A DNA stretch of 64,000 bases from Martinezella tropici (GTDB lineage Bacteria > Pseudomonadota > Alphaproteobacteria > Rhizobiales > Rhizobiaceae): the NCBI GenBank assembly GCA_000799755.1, contig JUHI01000005.1, positions 310,001 to 374,000 of the forward strand, given 5' to 3'. The translations under genes and the position numbers were made by a program. Under the pieces are notes generated by a model. That model had not been told where the DNA came from. It saw nothing but the letters and a program-made list of their open reading frames with translations, and ran no database searches. Numbering within the stretch: the first letter of the stretch is position 1; every line of letters starts with the position of its first letter. Positions 7,425 through 15,878 of the stretch are shown one piece after another.

Positions 7425-8912
7425 ATGGAGGAGATTACCTTGGCAGCAGCCGCAGAGGAAAATACCGCAGGCCTATCCCCGGAAGATGAAAAGCTCAGCC
7501 TTGGCGCCAATCTGGCCTACGGCCTGCAACATGTGCTGACCATGTATGGCGGTATCGTCGCCGTCCCGCTGATCATCGGCCAGGCGTCGGGCCTGACGCC
7601 GGCAGATGTCGGCCTGCTCGTGACGGCGTCCCTGTTTGCCGGCGGTCTGGCGACCATCCTGCAAACGATGGGGATACCATTTTTCGGCAGCCGTCTGCCT
7701 CTCGTGCAAGGCGTATCGTTTTCCGGCGTCGCGACGATGATTGCGATTACCGGACATGGAGGCATCCAGGCCATTCTTGGTGCAGTCATGGCGGCGTCGT
7801 TCATCGGGCTCCTCATAACGCCCGTCTTTTCGCGCATCACGCGATTCTTTCCACCGATCGTCACGGGCATCGTCATTGCGACGATCGGGCTCACCCTCAT
7901 GCCGGTTGCGGCCGGCTGGGCTATGGGCGGCAACAGGAGCGCGCCGGATTTCGGCAGCCAGGCCAACATCCTGCTCGCGGCCGCGACGCTGGTCATTGTC
8001 CTGCTGCTCAGCAAGCTCGGCAGCGCCGCCATATCCAGGCTCTCGATCCTGCTCGCCATCATCATCGGCACGAGTATAGCCTACGCGGTGGGTATCGCCG
8101 ATTTCTCGCGGGTAATGAACGGACCCTTCGTCGCCTTGCCGCAGATCTTCCATTTCGGCTATCCGGTGTTCGACACCGCGGCGATCATCTCCATGTGCAT
8201 CGTCATCATGGTGACGCTGGTCGAAACATCCGCTGATATCCTTGCCGTCGGCGAAATCGTTGGAACCAAAGTCGATGCGCGCCGGTTGGGCAATGGCCTG
8301 CGTGCCGACATGCTCTCCAGCATCCTGGCTCCCGTCTTCGGCTCGTTCACGCAGAGCGCCTTTGCCCAGAATGTGGGCCTCGTGGCCGTGACCGGCATCA
8401 AGAGCCGGTTTGTCGTGGCGACCGGCGGCCTTTTCCTCGTCGCGCTGGGACTGCTGCCGATCGTCGGCCGCATCGTCGCAGCCGTGCCGAGCTCGGTCCT
8501 TGGAGGTGCAGGCCTCGTGCTGTTCGGGACGGTCGCTGCGAGCGGTATCCGCACGCTCGCTAAGGTCGATTACGAGAACAACATGAACCTCATCATCGTG
8601 GCGACGTCGATCGGCTTCGGTATGATCCCGATCGCCTCGCCAGGCTTCTACGAGCATTTTCCCGCATGGGTCATCACCATCTTCCACTCCGGCATCAGTT
8701 CGGCAGCGTTGATGGCGATCGCCCTGAACCTGCTGTTCAACCACCTGAAAACGGGCAACTCCGATCAGCAATCGGTCTTCGTCGCAGGAACGGAGCGACT
8801 GATCCGATATCAAGACATCGCCAGTCTCCACGACGGCGATTATTTTCTGGACGGCAAGCTCTATGACGCCAACGGCGCCGAGGTTCCACTGGTCCCTGCT
8901 GAAGCTCACTGA
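7425..8912 (+). CDS. uracil/xanthine permease family protein (NCS2)
   Basis: 495-residue inner-membrane transporter of the nucleobase:cation symporter-2 family, with about 12-14 hydrophobic segments. Family signatures include the N-terminal NLAYGLQHVLTMYGG region and the later ETSADILAVGEI segment that carries substrate-binding acidic residues. NCS2 members import uracil, xanthine or urate by proton symport; which one applies here is unknown. Start choice: ATG 7425. A TTG at 7440 has GGAGG spaced 8 nt upstream and could be the true start. A strong terminator closes the gene at 8933-8975. No purine catabolic genes adjoin it. Confidence 0.9.
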   Translation: MEEITLAAAAEENTAGLSPEDEKLSLGANLAYGLQHVLTMYGGIVAVPLIIGQASGLTPADVGLLVTASLFAGGLATILQTMGIPFFGSRLPLVQGVSFSGVATMIAITGHGGIQAILGAVMAASFIGLLITPVFSRITRFFPPIVTGIVIATIGLTLMPVAAGWAMGGNRSAPDFGSQANILLAAATLVIVLLLSKLGSAAISRLSILLAIIIGTSIAYAVGIADFSRVMNGPFVALPQIFHFGYPVFDTAAIISMCIVIMVTLVETSADILAVGEIVGTKVDARRLGNGLRADMLSSILAPVFGSFTQSAFAQNVGLVAVTGIKSRFVVATGGLFLVALGLLPIVGRIVAAVPSSVLGGAGLVLFGTVAASGIRTLAKVDYENNMNLIIVATSIGFGMIPIASPGFYEHFPAWVITIFHSGISSAALMAIALNLLFNHLKTGNSDQQSVFVAGTERLIRYQDIASLHDGDYFLDGKLYDANGAEVPLVPAEAH

Positions 8913-8932
8913 TTGCCGTCGCCTCTAACATC

Positions 8933-8975
8933 GCGTCCTGATGTCGTCGCACTGACGGCATCAGGACGCTTTTTT
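8933..8975 (+). terminator. rho-independent terminator of the NCS2 permease gene
   Basis: A 16-bp stem (GCGTCCTGATGTCGTC with GACGGCATCAGGACGC, one G-U pair), 5-nt loop GCACT, followed by six T. It starts 21 nt after the permease stop. This is the clearest intrinsic terminator in the window. Confidence 0.92.
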
Positions 8976-9106
8976 GCATCCGCCGCCTCGAAATGCTCGG
9001 TTTCCCCATTTTTCCCAGACAAGCCGGCTGGGCTCGTTGATATCGCAGTGAATGGAAATCGCATGCCCGTCTGCACGCATGAAGTGACATTGAACAACTT
9101 GTACAA

Positions 9107-9150
9107 ATGGCTTGAGCAATATGCCATATTTCCTGTAAAAATTTCTACAG
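9107..9150. promoter_or_regulatory. two dyads in the control region of the arginine/citrulline operon
   Basis: The 357-nt stretch between the terminator and the first gene at 9333 holds ATGGC-N11-GCCAT (9107-9127) and an 18-bp near-palindrome CTGTAAAAATTTCTACAG (9133-9150, one mismatched pair). Both are plausible regulator sites. No regulator gene is adjacent, so the protein is unknown. I see nothing else in the stretch. Confidence 0.4.
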
Positions 9151-9332
9151 TTCTCAAATTTCAACTGACGCTATGCCTTCCTACGCTGCCTCATCGAACT
9201 TCCTGGGGGAGCTGAAAACGTGATTGAATATGCAGGCGGCGACAGCGTCGTTGGGTGGGTCGGGAATATCGGCATTGAGGCACTCTTGCCCGGTCAGGCA
9301 GATCGCTTCGGCTGCGGAGCGCAGTTCGAGCG

Positions 9333-10295
9333 ATGAGCAAGCTTTCCGTACAGGCGCCGAAGTCCGTCGTGATGATCCGGCCACATCACTTCACGCCGAA
9401 TCCGATGACCGCCAACGACAATGCCTTCCAGTCGAATGACGAGAAGCGCGCAGCAGCCGCAATCGCTACTGCCGCCTTCGATGAGGTGACGCAGATGGCC
9501 GAAGGTCTGGCTGCGGCCGGTGTGACCGTGCACGTCTTCGAAGACAAGAGCGCTGCAACACCCGACTCCGTCTTTCCGAACAACTGGTTCTCGACCCATT
9601 CCGGCGGCCATGTCGCCATCTATCCGATGTATTCCGCAAGCCGCCAGTCCGAGCGGCGCAGCGATGTGATCGAAATGCTGAAGAGCGACTATCGCGTTCA
9701 GGACGTCATCGACTATTCCGGCCTCGAAAAGGATCACGTCTATCTCGAGGGCACCGGCGCCATGGTGCTCGATCATATCGGCCGCGTCGCCTATGCCGTC
9801 CGTTCCAACCGCACCAACGAAGTGGCATTGGAACGTTTCTGCACCCACTTCAACTTCGAGCCGATGGTGTTCGATGCAGTCGATCGCAATGGCAAGGCGA
9901 TCTACCACACGAATGTCCTGATGTGCATCGGAACCGATTTCGCGCTTCTCGGATCACAGATGATACCTGACGAGGCACGCAGGCGGGAAATCATCGCGCG
10001 CCTCGAAGAGACCGGCCGCAAGGTGATCGATCTTTCGATCGAGCAGATCGAGAACTTCGCCGGCAATGCGATCGAGCTTGATGGCCGCGACGGCAGGCTC
10101 GTCGTGCTGTCCGCCAGGGCTCATGCCGCACTCGATGCGGAGCAGATCGAAACGATCGAACAGTCCGCAAAACTGCTTCCCTTCGATGTCTCGACCATAG
10201 AGCTTGCCGGCGGATCGGTTCGCTGCATGCTCGCCGGCGTCCATCTTTCGCGCCGCGAGCCGGCATCCACACAATTGCTTTACGCCGCCGGTTGA
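9333..10295 (+). CDS. ctlX: citrulline-utilisation hydrolase, CtlX type (amidinotransferase fold)
   Basis: 320-residue member of the guanidine-modifying enzyme superfamily, related to arginine deiminase and DDAH and matching the CtlX group, assigned to citrulline use. Active-site features visible: PDSVFPNNWF near residues 74-83, H192 in IYHTN, and the likely nucleophile C298 in GGSVRCM. The expected reaction is citrulline to ornithine plus ammonia and carbon dioxide. It is the first gene of an operon whose next gene makes citrulline, which supports the role. Start ATG 9333 has GGAG about 14 nt upstream. Specificity is inferred from family and neighbourhood. Confidence 0.8.
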   Translation: MSKLSVQAPKSVVMIRPHHFTPNPMTANDNAFQSNDEKRAAAAIATAAFDEVTQMAEGLAAAGVTVHVFEDKSAATPDSVFPNNWFSTHSGGHVAIYPMYSASRQSERRSDVIEMLKSDYRVQDVIDYSGLEKDHVYLEGTGAMVLDHIGRVAYAVRSNRTNEVALERFCTHFNFEPMVFDAVDRNGKAIYHTNVLMCIGTDFALLGSQMIPDEARRREIIARLEETGRKVIDLSIEQIENFAGNAIELDGRDGRLVVLSARAHAALDAEQIETIEQSAKLLPFDVSTIELAGGSVRCMLAGVHLSRREPASTQLLYAAG

Positions 10296-10335
10296 GCCGG
10301 ATAGAGAAGCCCGTACAAAAATAAAGGTACTTGAA

Positions 10336-11139
10336 ATGTCGCAAGCAAGATCAGTCTATCACTTCAATTCGGTCATCGTGCGCGAGCCTTCGCGTTCGGT
10401 CGTCAACGGGCTTCGCGCCGACGATCGGGGCAACCCGACCTATGACGGCGTAAAGGCCGAGCATGACGCCTATATCGCTGCCATGCGCGATGCCGGCGTG
10501 GATGTGACGATCCTTCCGGCACTCGAAGCCTTCCCTGACTCGATCTTCGTCGAGGACCCGGCGCTCGTCTTCACCGAAGGCGCGATCCTGCTTCGCCCCG
10601 GCGCGGTCAGCCGTGTCGGCGAAACTGCCGAAATCACCCCGACGCTGCGCGACATGTTCGAAACGGTGCTTGATCTTCCGACCCCCGGCTTTGCCGACGG
10701 TGGTGACGTGCTGACGACGCCGAAGAGCGTCATGATCGGGCTTTCCGCCCGCACCGACAAGGTTGGCGCCGAGGCTCTTGTCGCCTGCATCGCCAAGCTC
10801 GGCCGCAAGGCAGAGATCGTGGCTACCCCTGAAGGCGTTCTGCATTTCAAGACCGATTGCTCGTTGCTCGACGACGAAAGCGTACTGTCGACTGCCCGCC
10901 TCGCCCGCTCGGGCGTCTTCAAGGATTTCAAGCAGATCATCATTCCGGAAGGCGAAGAGCCGGCCGCCAACGCGCTGCGTGTCAACGATGTCGTCATGGT
11001 CGGCTCGGACTTCCCGCGCACCATCGAGATGCTCGACAAGCTCGGCTACAAGGTCGTGCCGATGAAGACGACCGAGATCGGCAAGATCGATGCGGGCCTG
11101 TCCTGCATGTCGCTGCGCTGGTATCGCAACGGTCACTAA
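10336..11139 (+). CDS. dimethylargininase / arginine deiminase-related hydrolase (DDAH-like)
   Basis: 267 residues, the size of dimethylarginine dimethylaminohydrolase rather than the ~410-residue arginine deiminase. Motifs: PDSIFVEDPALV, GFADGGDVL, H170 in LHFKTD, and the nucleophile C257 in GLSCMSLRW. DDAH converts methylated arginines (or arginine in some relatives) to citrulline plus an amine. Start ATG 10336 follows AAAGGTACTTGAA; longer frames run back into ctlX. It lies 40 nt after ctlX and 30 nt before the binding-protein gene. Its product, citrulline, would be the substrate of the ctlX enzyme. Confidence 0.85.
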   Translation: MSQARSVYHFNSVIVREPSRSVVNGLRADDRGNPTYDGVKAEHDAYIAAMRDAGVDVTILPALEAFPDSIFVEDPALVFTEGAILLRPGAVSRVGETAEITPTLRDMFETVLDLPTPGFADGGDVLTTPKSVMIGLSARTDKVGAEALVACIAKLGRKAEIVATPEGVLHFKTDCSLLDDESVLSTARLARSGVFKDFKQIIIPEGEEPAANALRVNDVVMVGSDFPRTIEMLDKLGYKVVPMKTTEIGKIDAGLSCMSLRWYRNGH

Positions 11140-11169
11140 GCAACCTCAAAAACAATCTGGGAGAACAGC

Positions 11170-11970
11170 ATGCATAGCTTCAAATCGAAAATCATTGCCG
11201 GCGCGGCACTTCTGTTGACCGCCGGCCTCGCTCATGCCGAAGACACCATCCGCCTCGGCATGACTCCCGAACCCTATATGCCGTTTACCGAGGTCAATGC
11301 ATCGGGCGAATGGGAAGGCCTCGAAGCAGACCTCTCCCGCGCCGTCTGCGCAAAACTGCCGGTCAAATGCGAGATCAAGCAGATGGCCTGGGATGGCCTC
11401 ATCCCTTCGCTGAACGAGAAGAAAGTCGATTTCATCATCGGCGCCTTCTCGATCACCGATGACCGCCGCAAGGTCGTGGATTTCAGCACTCCCTACTACA
11501 CCGAAGGCACGTCGTTCGTCGGTGCCAAGTCCGATAGCACCAAGATCACCACGGTCGACGCGCCCGATGGTTCGGGCAAGATCGTCGATCCGTCGATCGT
11601 CTCGGGCAAGATCATCGGCGTACAGACCTCCAGCGTCCAGGCAGCCTATGTCGCGAAATACCTGAAGGGCGCCGAAGCCAAGAGCTACGACACCGCCGAC
11701 AACTCCGTCGCCGATCTCGTTGCCGGCCGCGTCGATTATGTCCTGATCCCGGACCTCTACATCCAAACGTTCCTGAAGACGGCTGCCGGCGCCGACTACG
11801 AGGTCAAGCTGACCGTGCCGAAGAACACCACGCTCGGCGAAGGTGTTGCCTATGCCATCCGCAAGGGTGATGCCGACACGCTGACCAAGATCAACACGGC
11901 CCTTGCCGAGCTCGACAAGGACGGCACGACGCAGAAGCTCGTCGACAAGTGGATCTTCGACAAGAAGTAA
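11170..11970 (+). CDS. polar amino-acid ABC transporter substrate-binding protein
   Basis: 266 residues. Signal peptide MHSFKSKIIAGAALLLTAGLAHA, then a family 3 binding-protein fold (RLGMTPEPYMPFTEVNASGE, and DFIIGAFSITDDRRKVVDFS, the typical signature). Periplasmic. The ATG follows GGGAGAACAGC. Two cysteines (the Cys pair near residues 58 and 66, in AVCAKLPVKCEI) could form the disulphide common in lysine/arginine/histidine-binding proteins. The ligand is probably arginine, a methylarginine or citrulline, from the adjacent enzymes; that is inference. Confidence 0.92.
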   Translation: MHSFKSKIIAGAALLLTAGLAHAEDTIRLGMTPEPYMPFTEVNASGEWEGLEADLSRAVCAKLPVKCEIKQMAWDGLIPSLNEKKVDFIIGAFSITDDRRKVVDFSTPYYTEGTSFVGAKSDSTKITTVDAPDGSGKIVDPSIVSGKIIGVQTSSVQAAYVAKYLKGAEAKSYDTADNSVADLVAGRVDYVLIPDLYIQTFLKTAAGADYEVKLTVPKNTTLGEGVAYAIRKGDADTLTKINTALAELDKDGTTQKLVDKWIFDKK

Positions 11971-11982
11971 TTGCGTGACGTC

Positions 11983-12004
11983 GGGCGTGGCTTCGGCCGC
12001 GCCC
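11983..12004 (+). promoter_or_regulatory. UUCG-capped stem-loop between binding-protein and permease genes
   Basis: GGGCGTGGC-TTCG-GCCGCGCCC: a 9-bp stem with one G-U pair closed by a C(UUCG)G tetraloop, 12 nt after the binding-protein stop. No U-tract follows. The gap to the first permease is unusually long for this operon (195 nt), so the hairpin probably protects or partially terminates the binding-protein message. Confidence 0.65.
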
Positions 12005-12165
12005 GGGCGCTGCGCCAGCCTGCCCAGCTGATTCCGTCGAAAAATCGCTTCCACGGCTTCATCGCAGCTTTATAGGCCAGACGGCGCCTGATCTCGCATT
12101 TCGGCAACACCAAAGGCCGTCCGGCTGGCTGCGATTAGCAACGCCGGATCGAGCAGGTAGAACGC

Positions 12166-12879
12166 ATGGACACATATTGGCAATTGCTCGGCTGGGGGCC
12201 GCAAGGCTGGGGCGCAAATTTTGCCTGGGGCCTGCTGATGACCCTCCAGGTCTCGCTCATCTCCTACATCGTGGCCGTGATTTTCGGCTTTCTGGGAGCC
12301 GCCGGCAAGCTTTCGCACCATCGATCGCTTCGCTTTATCGCCGGACTTTATACAACCGTCGTCCGTTCGCTTCCGGAACTGCTGGTCATTCTCCTGCTCT
12401 ATTTTTCCGTTGCAAGCGGGGCCGAGCGCTTCCTGAAATATGCCGGCCTCGTCGACGCCAGCTTCCAGTTCAGCCCCTTCTGGGCCGCGATCATCGCGCT
12501 CGCATTCGTCTCCGGGGCCTTCATGACAGAGGTTCTAAGGTCGGCCTATCTTGCAGTGCCACCCGGCCAGATCGAGGCGGCGGTATCGATCGGCATGCGG
12601 CGGCGCAAGATCCTGACCCGCGTCGTCCTTCCGCAAATGATGCGCCACGCCGTTCCCGGAATGGGCAATCTCTGGCTGTCCATCACCAAGGAAAGCGCCA
12701 TCATCTCGGTGCTAGGCTCCTTCAGCGAACTGCTCTATACGGGCTACCGCGCCGCAGCCAGCACCAAGCAGTACATTCTCTTCTATGGTCTGACCGCCCT
12801 GCTCTTCCTGCTGATCACTCTGGTTTCCGTCTTCATCATCAGCCGCATCGAAAACCACCTGAACCGGGGGCATCGCTGA
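12166..12879 (+). CDS. polar amino-acid ABC transporter permease (HisQ-like)
   Basis: 237-residue inner-membrane permease of the His/Glu/Gln family (HisQ/ArtQ-like). Membrane segments include GLLMTLQVSLISYIVAVIFGF. The family EAA region reads EAAVSIGMRRRKILTRVVLP. The start ATG follows AGGTAGAACGC. The stop overlaps the ATG of the second permease in a TGATG junction, so the two are translationally coupled. It pairs with the next gene to form the channel. Confidence 0.92.
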   Translation: MDTYWQLLGWGPQGWGANFAWGLLMTLQVSLISYIVAVIFGFLGAAGKLSHHRSLRFIAGLYTTVVRSLPELLVILLLYFSVASGAERFLKYAGLVDASFQFSPFWAAIIALAFVSGAFMTEVLRSAYLAVPPGQIEAAVSIGMRRRKILTRVVLPQMMRHAVPGMGNLWLSITKESAIISVLGSFSELLYTGYRAAASTKQYILFYGLTALLFLLITLVSVFIISRIENHLNRGHR

Positions 12880-13580
12880 TGGAAACGATCACCAACGTCA
12901 TTTCCTTCCTGCCCGCCCTTATCAAGGCAACGCCGCTGACGCTGCTGTTGACCGCAACGGCAGGGATCTTCGGGCTCGTCATCGGCACGCTGACGGCGCT
13001 TGCCCGCCTGTCGAAATACAGGCTGCTCGCCTGGCCGGCCTTTGCCTTTACCTTCGCCTTTCGCGGCACGCCGCTGCTAGTGCAGATCTATCTGATCTAC
13101 TACGGCTTCGGTCAGATCCTGCCCGGGACCTGGGTCCGGCACAGCTTCCTCTGGCCCTATCTGCGTGACGGGCTGTGGTACGCGATCGCCGCACTCAGCC
13201 TGAACCAGGCGTCCTACAATGCCGAAGTCATTCGCGGCGCGATCCAGGCGATCCCGCGCGGCCAGATCGAGGCGGCGCTTTCGGTCGGCATGCGGCCCTG
13301 GACGATCCTCCGCCGCGTGACACTGCCGCAGGCGTTCCGCCATTGCATGCCGGTTCTGACAAGCGACCTCATCATCCTCTTGAAGACGACATCGCTCGCC
13401 TCGACGATCACCATTCTCGAAGTGATGGGAACGGCCCGAATGTTGCAACGCCAGTCGCTGCTGATCTTCGAGCCGCTGATCGCTGCAGGCATCATCTATT
13501 TCGCCGTGGTCTTCATCCTGACCCGGATCATGAACGTCGTCGAGTTCCGCATGACGCGCTATCGCGCCGCTCGGGCGTGA
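12879..13580 (+). CDS. polar amino-acid ABC transporter permease (HisM-like)
   Basis: 233-residue second permease. It opens with METITNVISFLPALIKATPL, has the N-terminal signature of the HisM/ArtM group (RGTPLLVQIYLIYYG) and the EAA loop EAALSVGMRPWTILRRVTLP. Its ATG overlaps the previous stop by one base (TGATG). It forms the heterodimeric channel for the binding protein at 11170 and the ATPase at 13607. Confidence 0.92.
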   Translation: METITNVISFLPALIKATPLTLLLTATAGIFGLVIGTLTALARLSKYRLLAWPAFAFTFAFRGTPLLVQIYLIYYGFGQILPGTWVRHSFLWPYLRDGLWYAIAALSLNQASYNAEVIRGAIQAIPRGQIEAALSVGMRPWTILRRVTLPQAFRHCMPVLTSDLIILLKTTSLASTITILEVMGTARMLQRQSLLIFEPLIAAGIIYFAVVFILTRIMNVVEFRMTRYRAARA

Positions 13581-13606
13581 GCTTGAAAGCCTCGGGAGGA
13601 ATTGAA

Positions 13607-14371
13607 ATGGTCGAGACTGCACTCTCGGTAAAGGACATCCACAAGAGCTTCGGCAGCGTCGAAGTGTTGAAGGGTATCTCCTTCGAAGCCCGCAAGGGCG
13701 ACGTGATCTCGCTGATCGGCAGCAGCGGCTCCGGCAAGAGCACCCTGCTTCGCTGCATCAACTATCTCGAAACACCGGACCAGGGCGAAATCTCGGTCGC
13801 CGGCGAGGCCATTCGCACGGCGCCGGGTCGAGGCGGCAAGATGCATGCCGCCGACGCGAGGCAACTGGAACACATTCGCACACGGCTCGGCATGGTCTTC
13901 CAGAGCTTCAATCTCTGGTCTCACCGCACGATCCTCGAAAACATCATCGAGGGGCCAATCCATGTCCTCGGCACCTCGTGCAGTCAAGCGATCGCCGAAG
14001 CCGAAGTCCTCATGGAAAAGGTCGGCATTACGCCGAAGCGCGACCAGTATCCGGCGCAACTGTCCGGCGGTCAGCAGCAACGCGCGGCGATTGCCCGTGC
14101 GCTCGCCATGAAGCCGGAAGTCATGCTGTTCGACGAGCCGACGTCGGCACTCGACCCGGAACTCGTCAACGAAGTGTTGCAGGTCATCAAGAAGCTCGCC
14201 GAAGAGGGTCGCACCATGGTGATGGTGACCCACGAAATGGCGCTGGCGCGCGACATTTCGAGCGAAGTGATCTTCCTGCACAAGGGCCTGGTCGAGGAGC
14301 GAGGTGCTCCCGACGACGTCATGCGGAATCCGCAATCCGAGCGGCTTCGCCAATTTCTGCGGATGGGATGA
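13607..14371 (+). CDS. polar amino-acid ABC transporter ATP-binding protein (HisP/GlnQ type)
   Basis: 254-residue cytoplasmic ATPase. Walker A GSSGSGKST, Q-loop VFQSFNLW, signature LSGGQQQR, Walker B VMLFDEPTSALD, switch histidine in MVTHEM. The region between Walker A and the Q-loop has the longer insertion typical of HisP relatives. Start ATG 13607 follows GGGAGGAATTGAA; a long upstream in-frame extension is antisense-style noise over the permease gene. Its TGA overlaps an ATG of the next frame. Confidence 0.93.
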   Translation: MVETALSVKDIHKSFGSVEVLKGISFEARKGDVISLIGSSGSGKSTLLRCINYLETPDQGEISVAGEAIRTAPGRGGKMHAADARQLEHIRTRLGMVFQSFNLWSHRTILENIIEGPIHVLGTSCSQAIAEAEVLMEKVGITPKRDQYPAQLSGGQQQRAAIARALAMKPEVMLFDEPTSALDPELVNEVLQVIKKLAEEGRTMVMVTHEMALARDISSEVIFLHKGLVEERGAPDDVMRNPQSERLRQFLRMG

Positions 14372-14379
14372 GGACCACC

Positions 14380-15531
14380 ATGAGCGACATCGACTTCCAG
14401 AGCTTCCTGCCAGACCTTATCGAGATCCGGCATCAGTTGCACCAAATTCCCGAAATCGGCCTTTCCGAGCTCAAAACGTCCAATTTCATTGCCGCACAAC
14501 TCGAAAAATGGGGTTTCGAGATTACGCGCGGCCTCGGCAAGACCGGTATCGTCGCAACCCTTCGCGCCGGCAACGGCAATCGCGCTATCGGCTTTCGCGC
14601 TGATTTCGACGCACTGCCGATGCAGGAGGAAACCAATCTTCCCTATGCCAGCCAGCATCCGGGCGCCATGCATGCCTGCGGCCATGACGGCCACACCAGC
14701 ATGCTTCTCGGTGCGGCCTGGGCGCTGTCCAAGGACAAGAGCTTTTCCGGCACCGTGCATTTCATCTTCCAGCCGGCCGAGGAAAATTTCGGCGGCGGCA
14801 AGCTGATGATGGAAGACGGGTTGTTCGAGCGCTTTCCTTGCGACGAGATTTTCGCGCTGCATAACTGGCCCGGCATCTCGGCGGGCACCTTCACGACCCG
14901 CGCCGGACCGATCGCAGCCTCGATCGACGTGGTGACCGTGACCGTCAAGGGAAAGGGCGGCCATGGTGCACAGCCGGAATTGACCGTCGATCCGGTGGTC
15001 GTCGGCTCCAGCATCGTCATGGCGCTTCAGACATTGACATCGAGAAACATCTCCCCTCATCAACCCGCGGTCGTCACCGTCGGTGCCTTCCTCTCCGGCT
15101 CCGCATCCAACATCATTCCTGACACCGCCGTGCTGGAGATCAGCATGCGGGCGATGAACCCGAATGTGCGCGAGGAGATACGCGAGCGCGTGGAGCAAGT
15201 CGCAACGCTTCAGGCCAAGAGCTATGGCGCCGATATCTCATTCGACTGGCAGGTCGGCTATCCCGCAACCATCAACGACAAGGATGCGGTCGAAGCCGCA
15301 AAGTCCACTATCATTCAGCACTTCGGTCAGGGCGCCTTTGTCGGCCTCGATCTCCCTTTGATGGGAAGCGAGGATTTCTCGTTCCTGCTCGAAAAGGTTC
15401 CAGGCGCCTACGTCCTTATCGGCAACGGCGACAGCGCCGGCCTGCATACCACGACCTACGACTTTAACGACGACATCCTTCAGCGCGGCGCCATGTACTT
15501 CTACCATCTGGCCAAGGGTCGCCTGTCCTAG
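14380..15531 (+). CDS. M20 family amidohydrolase (HipO/IAA-amino-acid hydrolase-like)
   Basis: 383-residue zinc-dependent amidohydrolase. Metal-binding motifs: HACGHDGHTSMLLGAA (metal ligand cysteine and histidines), the PAEE block with the catalytic glutamate, HNWPG, and a C-terminal GSEDFS. Relatives hydrolyse N-acyl amino acids such as hippurate or N-acetyl derivatives. Start ATG 14380 has GAGG 7 nt upstream; ATG 14368 overlapping the ATPase stop is also in frame. As the last gene of the arginine/citrulline operon it could deacylate an N-acylated arginine, citrulline or ornithine; the substrate is not proven. Confidence 0.87.
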   Translation: MSDIDFQSFLPDLIEIRHQLHQIPEIGLSELKTSNFIAAQLEKWGFEITRGLGKTGIVATLRAGNGNRAIGFRADFDALPMQEETNLPYASQHPGAMHACGHDGHTSMLLGAAWALSKDKSFSGTVHFIFQPAEENFGGGKLMMEDGLFERFPCDEIFALHNWPGISAGTFTTRAGPIAASIDVVTVTVKGKGGHGAQPELTVDPVVVGSSIVMALQTLTSRNISPHQPAVVTVGAFLSGSASNIIPDTAVLEISMRAMNPNVREEIRERVEQVATLQAKSYGADISFDWQVGYPATINDKDAVEAAKSTIIQHFGQGAFVGLDLPLMGSEDFSFLLEKVPGAYVLIGNGDSAGLHTTTYDFNDDILQRGAMYFYHLAKGRLS

Positions 15532-15878
15532 AGTAAGCATCTTAGGGATTCCGGGAAAGGATGCGGCGCTTCATATGGTGCGGAGTGACGCGTCCGACGA
15601 CCGGCGGTTCGTTCTCATGGGCTCTCGCCTGACAGTTCAAGCCTTTTTGGTGGGATTCAGACAGCCTCACCACCGCATCCCGTGACGTTACTATTTTGAT
15701 TCCTCGATAAATTTGGACCCGTACGGCGCAGAAAATCACCGCCCGTCAAACTTGCTTCACGCAAATGTTTGGAAAAACTTTCGCAAAGGAAAGCATCTGT
15801 CTGGTTGCCAAAAAACCATAATTGTTCCACCTAGATTATAGATTGAACATTTAACGTTGAGAATCGGGCCAAGACTTG
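15532..15878. other. intergenic stretch before prc
   Basis: 347 nt with no supported gene. It becomes AT-richer toward the prc start, as expected for a promoter region. I see no convincing operator, terminator or RNA structure. Confidence 0.5.

Noticed and set aside
7473..8909. 478-codon minus-strand frame opposite the NCS2 permease
   Set aside because: Low-complexity Asp/Arg/Gln-rich translation typical of antisense frames; the + strand is clearly a permease.
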